DNA from: Atriophallophorus winterbourni
Taxonomy: Eukaryota > Platyhelminthes > Trematoda > Plagiorchiida > Microphallidae
Direction of reading: 5' to 3'
Length of the DNA stretch: 64,000 nt
NCBI GenBank assembly: GCA_013407085.1
Contig: JACCGJ010008366.1
Location: 310,001 to 374,000 of the forward strand
Positions within the stretch are counted from its first letter, which is position 1. Every line of letters starts with the position of its first letter. A program made the position numbers and the translations under genes. Below are positions 34,701-46,700 of this stretch, piece by piece. The notes under the pieces were generated by a model, which saw only the letters and a list, made by a program, of their open reading frames with translations, did not search any database and had not been told where the DNA came from.

Positions 34701-37700
34701 TTCTCTTTCAAGATCTTCTTCAGCCTGTCGCTTAGTAAGTTGACACTCGTTTCCTTTACATTGGTGTGAATCACATTTAGTTCTTGGAGTGACTGTACAC
34801 TATGAGCCTGTTGCTATCGCAGGTTGCGGGCGTTTCAACTGCCTTTGATCGAATAGCTATCATGTCCGCTTTTGGAGTACTTTGCGCTATGAAGTTTAGC
34901 TTAGAATCTTAGGGTTTAATCGTAACTTGTGTTGAGCATATGGCTTGGGCTTCATAACATATTTCGTACCAGGTAAGATTTGGGCAGATAGGCCTATAAA
35001 ATTCGCATTTGTAAAAGTGACGACTTCATGAGGTGAATCCACTTCAAGACACTCAGTCAAATTCACATCAGCTAAAACTTTGTTTTGAATGATTTATTGA
35101 GATGCATTTTAATCTGACTGGTATTGCAGTCGAAATCTATACGAACAAACTGAGAGTTCCGAGCGGCTACCAGAATCTCTACTGATGCGTTCGACGTTTT
35201 TACCCTGAGCTCCAAGCTTAGCAACTGATCATTTAGATTGTTTTGCTGGACACTTGTTAAAACGGGTAAATTTTCGTTTGGTTTAGTTCGACAATTTTTA
35301 CACACTTAGCTTAAAGCAGGAGATTTTTCATCATTTAAGATCGACATCAACTCCGCTTAACACATTTTGCGTGACACTTGTTTGAGCAGTTTCGACATAT
35401 GACAGATTTCACCTATCCACTCACCACTTTCTCGCAGGCGTTGCATCTTTCGCAAACAGCCGGAAACCGGTAGTGGTGTGTTGAACAAACTACCTTTTAC
35501 TTAATAACGATTGCTAACTTTTTCTTAAATCCAAGTACAATGAAGATAAAGTGAATATAGAGTGCCTTCTCTCTAAGAGCATTTTGCATGTTGGTAGTTG
35601 ATTGCTAACATTATCTTAATAATATGTTATAAAATTTATCTTTATCATATTTTAATCGATTGCTTTTTGTTTCGCAACCCTCAAGATTCAGTTCATGCTC
35701 AATCATTTCGCCAAACGGCACACATTTGTTCATTTGCTATCGATCGGAGATTCCTACGAGGGGCGATCCATATTGGCATTAAACGTTCGTGATATTTTTC
35801 TTTATGTCTCATCATTTTGATCACATTTATTTGACTTTTAACCATGAGAAGCGTTAACATTTGCTCGGCGAATGTAATGTGGATCATAATATATCGAATC
35901 TAATATATAATTAAATAATAACTGAAAAATTCGTTTCCAAATTTGCCATGCCTGAAGTGGCTTGGGAAATAAGCTCCCAAATGCAAATATACTCTAAAAT
36001 ATGGTCTCATATTGCCTCTAACAAACAATTTCTGCCAATGTACTGCATGCATGTACCTATTTAACTCGGCAGATTTGTTTCTACTAGCAGGAGAACGGCG
36101 AAGATGGCTGACTGGCCCCTCAAACCTGTTTGTTTCAGGCAGGTGGATCTGATGAATTTTCTTGAAGGCGTTTAACCTAGGGGAGGAAATCCCTTACCTC
36201 AAACCTCAAATTAATTATTGCTACATCCATTAATTGAATAAGGCATCCACAGGTAACCAAGAAAAATTCGGTTTCGGAGTCCCGTTACGTAGTCCGAAGT
36301 TATTTTTAACTTTCTACTGGCAAATCATGTCATGGCATCGTTGTCCAAATGTACCTAAAAACTGCGAATTGCTCAAAGGCTGTGTACTCCGAGTCGCGCT
36401 TTCCACTTACGTACAAAAGGAAATTCGCACGAGCTACAGGTTTGAAACTTAAGGTTCTGTAATGACTAATCGCTTGGAAGCAAACCGGTGGGTGTTAATA
36501 AGATTGAATCGAATGCAAAAAGATGAAAACTTAGGATTTCTTAGAGCAGCTAGAAAGGAGGTCAAATAGACTGCTAGGTGGTTTTCAAATGACTATCGGA
36601 CAGAAAATAGCTTCAGTGTCTTAAAAGCTGTGACTTTTCAATTTTCAGAGTAAATATATTAGTATCAATATGGCCATTGGTCCACAAGAACTTCATAAGG
36701 CTGTGCAATCAATTCATTTCTTTCTACTCTGGCATTAAGAGCTCAGGCCATTTATTAGGTGCCAGTTCAGAAACCTTTGAAATTCGCTGTGGCGTCAAAC
36801 AAAGACAAATTCTTGTCAACGTTGTTCAGCTGTTACATTTTATCTGCTGCTGAATAACGCTGTGGTGCGTTTAAATCATGAAGTTGATCATAAGGCAAAC
36901 CGCATTTGAGGTACAAAATTGGAAGCTCCTGATAATTATCTGAAGATTTGGGAAGTACTTGCCCCAATCATTTTCGAGACACTGTTTTTGGAGCGTCAGT
37001 TTCAAACTGTATGATAACAAATACAGCTCTTGGTTGGTGAACGTAGATTACGCCATCAGTGTGCAAGTAAATATTACTTAGCGCGGTGAGCTCTGTGTGC
37101 GAGATTGTTCGTACAGAATCGGACTGCTTATTCACGAAAAAAGCTGTATAACATGAAACCATCATGTTATTATAAACTATATATATATATATATTGTCGA
37201 ATTCGACCGAAATAGGCCAACGAAGGCTGAATAATAAGCTAATACGTATAATATCATATAAAACGAAATTATAAATAATAGATGTCAAAATAGTTTGTTA
37301 TATGGAAAACATAGAATATTGATGATATAGATGCACATTTACTTCCAGATCTCGAAAAACTGTCGTCTTCCATCTATATGGATTGACGCTGCGATGCACG
37401 CAAATGAATGGATCTCGTCGTCGGCATTACTATACGTCACAGAAAAGGTGGCTACGTTCCCGATTCCGTACAGGTTTTTTCACAGAAAATAAAATTTCTA
37501 GACAATTATATTCATAAAAATAAAGTAGTAAAACAAAACATATATATATATTCTCGACGCGGAACGTCAAATTAATTCCGCTATCACCATCGTGGTTGCT
37601 TTCACAATCGGGGTAAACAATTAGATACAAACATATAATTTGTACCACAGTAAAAATATGCAACATGCAACGAGTTTTTGAAAATCATCTCTAGCTAGTC

Positions 37701-40700
37701 ACCTCCGAATATTTTAACGCTTGCTCGACGCGTTTGAAATTTGGAAAAATGCAAACACGCCGAATGAAACAACAGCCGGTTTCAGTTGGTAATATTTATT
37801 TGTCGTTAATCTAATGACCATATCGGTATAAGATTTTAATCAATTCAAGCAATAAGAATTTATTCCCACATATCTAAATTTCATCTACCTTTTCTTTAAC
37901 CATCGTTTTGTTCGGAAATTCATTAGAATTCATAGCCTGTATAGTAAAGCGAAATTGCAGCACTCAGTACACTTTAAAAATAATTTTCGAGGAAAAAATC
38001 TTCTCGCTCACAATAATATAAAACCACTTTAAGTATCTTGTTGTTGGCCTACTTCGGTCGATGTCGACCATAGAAGTACATCACAAACGCGTGAATGTTC
38101 AAGTTTTGCAGCTTTCGGAATGACTAAACAGTCCGATTCGGAAGAAACAATCTCTCTCGCAGCACTGGCAACGGAAGTCATAACTCGGTTGTATTGCGTC
38201 AGTTGTACGTCGGCGGCGTGATCTGCGTTCAGCAGCCAGGAGCTGTATTTGCTCCTCCCCCGCTTGCAGTCGACACTTTACACAATGCCTCTAAAGTGAG
38301 CGGTCAAGAGCAAGTTCTTCCCAGCTTGCGGGGTCAATGTCAAGAGCTTTCAAATCTCTTTTGCAAACATCTTTGTACCGCAAGTGCGGTCTGCTCAATG
38401 GTCGATTTCCCAATTGCAACTCACCGTAGAGTAGATCTTTCGGAATAAAACCATTTTCCATTCTATAGACATGACCAAGCCACCGCAGGCGGCGCTGTCA
38501 CAATAGAGTGAACATGCTCTGTTTACCAGCTTTTGAGAGCACTTCAGAGTTAGTCACTCTGTCCATCCACGATATGTTCATGATACGACGGATGCTTCGT
38601 AGATGGAAAGCATTCAGCTTCCGTTCGTGTCTTGTGTGGGTGGCCCAGGTTTCACTGCCGTATAGTAAATCATTTAGTACGCACGCGATGTATACCATCA
38701 TCTTTGTCTTTACAGTCAGCTTGCGGTTACCCCAAACACGAGAGTTCAATCGGGACAAAATGACAGCTTCTCTGCCAATCCGCTTATCAATCTCCGTGTT
38801 TAGCGAGAGGTTATCCGCAATGGTTGAACCGAGATATGTGAAATGATGTACTGGTTCGAGCTGACTGTTTTCAACAGTGATGATCGGTCGCGATACAGTC
38901 CTTGGAGCAAGGAATTTGGTCTTGCTCTTGATGTTGTTAGACAAAGTCTTTGCATGCCGACGAAAAACAGTCCATTAGCGATTGTAGGTTCTTTTGGGAG
39001 TGAGCAATAAAGGCTGCATCGTCGGCAAACAACAGGTCACGGATTATCACATCCCGTACTTTGGTTTGTGCTCCCAACCGGTTCAGTTTGAAAAGCTTGC
39101 CATCACTTCGCGTGCGTATGTAAATGCCTTCTGTTCTCGTCTTACAAACGTGCTTCAGAAGCAGAACAAAGAAAATGCCGAACAGCGTGGGAGCAAGAAC
39201 ACACCCTTGTTTGACGCCTCGGTGAATTTCAAATGCTTCTGAACTGCAACCGTTAAAATGGACTGAGCCCTTCATGCCTGAGTGGAACGAAATAACGAGC
39301 TTTAGCAGTCTTGGAGGGCAGCCTATCTAATCACGCATTTTGAAAAGACCCTCCCTACTGAACTTGTCGAATGCCTTCGTTAAATCAATAAAAACAGCGT
39401 ATAATGGCATACGCTGTTCCCGACACTTTTCTTGAAGTTGTCTCATGGAGAAGATCATGTCAAAGGTTGATCTTCCCTTGCGGAAGCCACATTGAGATTC
39501 AGAGTAAATTCTATCACCTAAAACTTGCAGCCGAATCTCTAAGACTTTAGCAAACAATTTGACTCCAACATTCAGAAGGGAGATTCCTCTGTAATTGTTG
39601 CAGTCGCCTCTATCTCCTTTATTCTTGAATAGCTTGATGATCTTTGTGTCTCGCATCCCTTGTGGGACACACTCCTTCTGCCAGCACTGAAGAAGCAAAT
39701 GGTGAAGCGGTTGTAATAATACTGCTCTACACCATTTAATGAGCTCAGGTGGAATTCCGTCCTCACCAGGGGGCTTCCCATTCGCTAAGCGGTCGATTGC
39801 TCTATTGAGCTCATCAAGAGTAGGGGGAGTATCTAGATATTAAATTGTCGGAAACCGCTCGACATTTTCAAATACATGTGGCAAAACCGTACTGTCCCTA
39901 GAGTAGAGAGAGGCGAAGTGCTCTACCCATCTTTCCATCTGCTGAGTTTTGTCCACAATCGGGTCACCAGATACAGACTTAATGGGAGCCGTTTTAAGTT
40001 TGTTTGGACCAATGGTTTTCTCGATCCCATCATACATGCCGTGAAAATTTCCAGTATCCGCAGCTTTTTTGATACTAAGGCTAATTCCTGACCAGTAGTC
40101 ATTTGCACATCGTCTTGCAGTCTGTTGGACCTTATTTCTAGCTGCTCTCAAAAGTCGTAAGTTTTCATCTGCCGGCATACCTTTGAACCTCAAGAATGCT
40201 GACCGTTTCTCATCCAACACAGCAGTCATCTCAGAAGCTTTTGCTTCTAACCAGTCGCTTGTACGAGCTTTCGTCGGACCGAAAGTGGAAAGTGCGACTC
40301 GGCATATGCAGCTTTTTATCGACTCCCAGTTTTCTGAAGCCGATTCAAGTAGGGTTGTCTTGCTGAACTCGGCTGTGAAGGCTTTTGCAAATCGCGCAGC
40401 TATATTAGGTTCGCACTTGCGGGTGACGTCAATCCTAGGCTTACCAGACAATTTGGTGTGGTGAAATCTCGTGTCGGAAAGCCTTAGTTTTGCACAGACC
40501 AGTGAATGATCAGTGTCACAGTCTGCGCTTTGATATGATCTGGTGAGAAATACGCTTCCTATATTAGTGCGCCTAACAATAATAAGATCAAGCTGGTGCC
40601 AGTGCTTAGAGCGAGGATGTTTCCAAGAGACCTTATGCTGTGGTTTTGTTTGAAAGAAAGTGTTACTAACACAAAGACTGAACTGTGTGCATAATTTTAA

Positions 40701-43700
40701 AGACGTTGTCCATTCTCATTGGTTTTACCTACACCGAACCTCCCGAGACAGTTTTGCAAGATTCGTAATCCGCACCAACTCTAGCATTGAAATCACCCAA
40801 CACCACTACACAGTTTCTTTGTGGCACGTTTTTCAGGACTGTTGCGAGGTTGTGATAAAAAGCGTTTTTTTCAGCAGGCGTCGCAGAGAGCGTCGGTGCA
40901 TAAACGTTTACCAACGTAATGGTACCAGAAATGCACCTCAGATTTAGAGTCCAAATCCGTTCGCTCCCGCTGCTGCTCGGTTCTGTTGCTTTTAATATGT
41001 CGTCTCGCACGGCAAACCCAACTCCATGCAGTCGAGGCTCATCGGAACCTTTTCCTTTCCAAAACAATGTGTAATCACTTTCTGTTAGCTTACCAGTGTC
41101 TGGTAATCGCGTCTCTTACAGCCACGTCGACATTCAGTCTCTTTAACTCATTGTTAATCACAGCAGATTTTCTTACGCCTCTGATATTCGAGACGTCGTC
41201 ATGAAATCCAGGAAGCATGGACCGGACGTTTCAGGTTCCTAGTTTCAGAAGTGACATTTGTTTTTTAGTAGTTGGTTTCGCTGGTGCGGAAAAACAGTCT
41301 GCTTGTCGGTTGATTCCTAATCCCCATGCACCCAATGAGGATAGCAGACCGTGGCGAGACGCCACCATATTGGCTGGGGGCTGCCCAGCTTGAGGCGGAC
41401 GGTAGCCGTACAACGAGACCTGAAAGTCTCTCCCACCGTCGGAAGCAGCCCCAGGCGATGAGCCCCAATCGATCCATAGCTTTTAACCGGTATCTGCTGC
41501 TTTCCGTGTTATTATCCGCACAAGCGGAATGGAGTGTCCTCTCCATTGGTGCGTTGTGATGTACGCCAGGGCAGTTCAACGTGGAGAACTAGCTTTTGCC
41601 CAGCAAGTGCTCCATCTCTACGGCACCAACGGAACCAAAGGAACAGATAGGCTGATACGTTTGGACATCGATGTCGTCGCAAAAGTTGGCAGGGCGAAGT
41701 TGTATAAAACTTCAGACTGCCTAACGGGACTCCGGCTCCGGATTTTTCTTCGAGGTTGACACCTGAAGCCTTTTCCATGTTTGGATGTAGCAACAAGGCA
41801 GTGGAGGTTTGAGATAAGGGTTTTCCTTCCCCCAGGTGGACTGCCTACATGGACTAACGAGCTCCACCTGCCGGAAGCATGCTGGTTTTGAGGCGCCAGT
41901 CAGCCGCCTTCACCCTTTCTCCTGTCAGTAGAAGCAGTTCCGCCGGGTCACACAGGACCACGCGTGCAGGCCAGGAGCTGGACTTGGTTGTCAGAGGCTA
42001 TATGAGACGCGTGCCATTGGAGCATTTTTGGAATTAGGAGCTTATCCCCAAAACCGCCTCGGCTTTGACAACCTTGGAACCACATTAAGTATCTAATATT
42101 CACAAATCTAGGTGCAATAGTAAATTAATATCATGCCATTCGGCCGCTTTACCGTCATTAGTTTATGACAATGTTTCGTTTTACTGGTCATTTTAGGCTT
42201 TTGATCGAATTTACTGGATTTGCGTATTTTCAGCGCACCAATATGGAAAACATCAATATGGGAAGCTGAGAGCACGCAATTAATAAGGTGCCGTGTCGCC
42301 TCGGTCTCATATCCGAATTAGGTACATGGCGAGTAGGAACCGACCAAAAATGACAGTACCGTTTTCGCAACTGCTAAACAAATTGTTAAAGCAAAGATAT
42401 AAGAAATCGAGCTGGAAATCAGAAATGTCCGGTCCATGAATTTTGAATTTCAGTGCTAAGTCTTGCAAAAATCAGAGGTAATCTTGCTATCCCATTTAAA
42501 TAAGCTTTCTTAACCGAGTTGAGCATAATAACGTTATAAGATTTAGCATTTCAAATCGCCAATAACTATATACGCCGAGTCGATTTTTCCACTGACGATC
42601 TGAAGAAAGCTCGAACGACTGGTTGAAGGCCAGAGCTCCTGTTATTATTATTGTCTCGGACGAAAAACAGTAAACGATCTTGAAGTTCAAACGAATGCCA
42701 ACAAATGAAAAACGTACGAATCCTTAGAGCAGCTAGAAATAAGTTGCAGCAGATTTCTAGGCATCGTGCAACTGACTATTAGACTATAATTAGCCTCTGT
42801 ATTCAAAAAAGCTGCTTATAGAGTTTGTTTTCGAGATATATGAAATGAGTCCAAGTCAGCCATTGTTTCGAAAACTCAAAACAGCACCTATTTCTTTTTG
42901 TTGGCTTGACAAAGATATCGACCGCATAGCGAGAATATATGGCCTTTGTAACATTAAAATCCTATTTGAGTACATTAAATATTGTAGAACAGCATCAATA
43001 CCACCAAATGATCATTTTCTCGTTCAGTGCTGCCAGATAGATTGTGCCTTGCAAGAAATTCAAGACAGCATAACCATCACGCTATTGAAGAATATAGGTG
43101 ATAGAGTTGAATGCCATAATTACAAAGGAAGCCACATCCAAAGGTTGCTAAAGATTTATAGTTGCGCCTACGGGAATTAGATAATACCATGAATCTCGAT
43201 TTGAGTTCCGCGGGGGAAGATCAAACGTATTTAGCGAAAACATCTCTTAAATCACGTTTCCAATTTATTGAATAAAACAAAACCCACGCAAATTTTAAAT
43301 GAGCGCCAAAAATAAACAAAATATTTATCTACGTTGTAGCTTCTGCACGAAGATGGACATTCTTTTTTGGACAAATATCAATTCTTCATCGTTCCACTTG
43401 TTAATCCAGATGGATATTCTTACAGCTTATTCCGAGTAAGTCAAAAACGTTTTCTTAGGGATAGAATATTAGAAAACATACATTTTAATCAACATAAGCT
43501 TTGACATAGAAGATATGATTTTCGATTTTCATTCGGACTATCAAGTTTGCGGTTGCAGATTAAGCTAAATATAGTTAATATGGATTCCTACCATAACCTT
43601 TTTTAAACTAGAAGCAAAAATGTTTGGAAAATAAAAGCGACAACATAGAACCATGTGATGTGAGTAAAATCATAACAATACACTTCTCAGTGCTAACAAA

Positions 43701-46700
43701 CCCGTAGATAGACTTGGGACTATGTGACGCGAATTCCTCATGTTGAATGAAAGGAGTTTATTTATGGCAACCCTCTCAATTATTTCCATTTACTCAACTT
43801 TGTCTTCATCATAATAGTAATGATATACGCGAGTTCGAATGAAAGATTTCTTTAATCAAGAGGAAAGATTATCCTTTCAAAAAATTCTTACATATGTTAA
43901 TAGAATAAGGGATATAAATACGTTATATTTTTTTCAAATATATTCTTAAGATTTCTCATATTTGAGGTGGCTATTAATATTGTTGGTAATTTTGCTATGC
44001 TACAAAACTTCGTTGGGTTGGACAGTGAATATTAACACGGGACGTTATAAGATTGTATTACCCATTAGTTTCACTAATATATGTAAGATATAAAAATTAA
44101 ACCACGACGAATTGAGCAGCTGAGTATTTTGTGTTATATTGTTGAAAATCATACAAACAGGACGCTAGCTGGAGAAAGAACGCCAGAAGGATCTTCAATT
44201 CTCCTTGTGATGGAGTTGACTTGAACAGAAATTTTCCATTTCACTGGAAAGGTTGGTTTATAAAATTATAATACAATAAACTATAATGATGATAATCATT
44301 AGTTTAATTGTATTATTAAAATATTGATTGAAATAAATTTTAAAATAAAATTAGTATTCGATAATGTTTGAAAAAGCAATAATTTTCAAACACGGAAGAA
44401 TGAACAGAACATCCTTATTCGTACAATTTTACAGTAAACACTATATGGCATGGCTTCGTGGTGGTTGTTGATACAGCTGACAGTTAGAAGTGATTAACAT
44501 TTTTATTAATTTCCATTATGGCGAATTCGGCACAACAAAAGTTTCCCAGTTGATGATGAAGACTTTTGTGTAATACTAAATTCTCTCCCAAATAGATTCA
44601 AAACAATGTAATTAAGCACATAGGATGCAGAATTGACTTTTTATTATTAACTTAAAGAAGAAGAAGAAGAAGAAGAAGAAGAATGACTTTATTCGTGTTC
44701 ACGAATTTTCAGCAATAAAGTGATTTTAAATTCATATTACACAGAATTTTAAAAAAACGTAGAAAAATTAATTAGTTTTAGAGTGCTCACATCCCTTGAA
44801 GTTCCAGCCCACAACATATGTCTGGCTGTTTTTCATCATCATATATAGACAGTTAAATTAGTTTCAGTGACTCATGAATTAGTGGATAATGAATGTTGTA
44901 CATGAAAGCCACCGTTAATCAGTTTAGTGCCAAACTTTGCATGACCGATACAACAAGTGGATCTAAGTCAACCGATCAAATCAATTGAAATGATCAATTT
45001 TGAGAGTGCTCAGTTTCCTCGCATTTCCATTGATTTGGTCGGTTGACTTAGGTGCACTCTGTGGATCAGTCGTCCAAAGTTATCCTGTTGTATGCTTTCA
45101 TCGGTCGAATCAATTATGAATGTATATAATAGAAACATGATGGTTCTATTGTCCATAGCATTTCAAAAGACAAGAGTCAGACTCGGAAATGTTTATTTGT
45201 CACTCGGCTTTCGCAGAAAAAACTGTAGTCCATTGATCGTTGATGGTTACACGCTGACAGTGAGAGCTACGTTCAGCAGCATAAAGCAGCATATAATAGT
45301 TTCCAACTTGCAGATGACGCTTTACACAGTGCCTAGAAACTAAGCGATATAGATCCAGCTTTTCCCAACTCGTCGGGTCAATGTCATGAGCTTTCATAAC
45401 ACATTTTCACACCTTTCTATACCTCAAGTGCGGTATGCCGTATGATCGACTTCATGATTTCAACTCACCATAGTGTAGATCTTTTGGAATAAAACCATTT
45501 TCCATTCCGTGCACATGGCCAACCCAGAGTAAGTGGCATTCTAGACTGGTAGACTGTTAGTTGGCGCACGCCACTTTTTTCTGTCAACTCCCTGCTGCTT
45601 TGCAGGTCTCACTTGATTGTGCAAAGGCTAGAGAAGCTGACTCGAACAAACGCCGAGTGATGCTGGGGACGCCGCTTTGTACCCAAATACCCAAGAATCT
45701 TTTTTGAAGCCCACACATCCTCCGGAGGAGATATCCGCACACAAGAACAAGAAGATGAACACGCTCTGCAGCGCAGCCATAGGAAGCATTCAAGCATTTG
45801 TTACTTTGTCCATCCACAATATGTATAAGATGCGGCGGATGCTTCATAAATGGAAAGCATTCAGCTCCTTTTCGTGTCTTCATAGTCAAATTGCGGTTGC
45901 CACGAGCGTCAGATTTCAGACCCGTCAAGATGGCAGCTGTTCTACCAATCCACTTATTAATCTCACTTTCTAGCCACAGATTATCCGCATTAGTTAAACC
46001 AAGATATATGAAATGAAGTAATGGTTCAAGCTGGCTGTTTACAACAGTGATGGCTGCAGACGATTCGGTTGACTTACATTCACACTGTGAATCAGTCATC
46101 CAAAATTTGTTGTTAAAATCCTATCAACTGGGGAATTCAAGTTTAACTTATTTTACAACTTCACCACATTTTTAGCTCTCACTTAAACTAATCCAACTGC
46201 CCTTATCTGCTGTAGACAAACAGCCGGATTAGCCTGTCCCAAACCATTGTTTTACTCTTAATTGATTCAGCTTGAAAAGCTTGCAGTCACATTGTGTTAT
46301 TAGATATATACTTTATAATCCCGTCCTAGTACAGCTCATTATTCAAAGATTAATGTAAAAGCCGATTAACGTTGGTGCATCAAAACAACCGTGTTTGACA
46401 CCTCCTAAAGGGAAAATGTCGCAGTAGACTGAACTCTTAATGTAATGTAATGGGTTTAAGCTGCCTTGGAATGATAGCAATAGGATGAAACATTTTGAAA
46501 TCAAATCCCTGTTAAATTACTAGAAGGTTTTCGTCAAACCAAAGAAAAGGGTATAATGTGTTCCCGAAACATTTATTGAAGTTGTGTTAAAAGAACATTA
46601 TGGTTGATCTTCTTTTATGTCCGCCATATTAAAATTCAGACTAATCTCGATCAGTTATTTACCGTAAATAAATCGCTTACTTCTTACACACATATATATA

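Noticed and set aside
38040..42085. Long minus frames as host reverse transcriptase or endonuclease genes
   Set aside because: Frames are broken, the same sequence recurs in several places with shared 5' and 3' ends, and the motifs are those of RTE-type LINEs.
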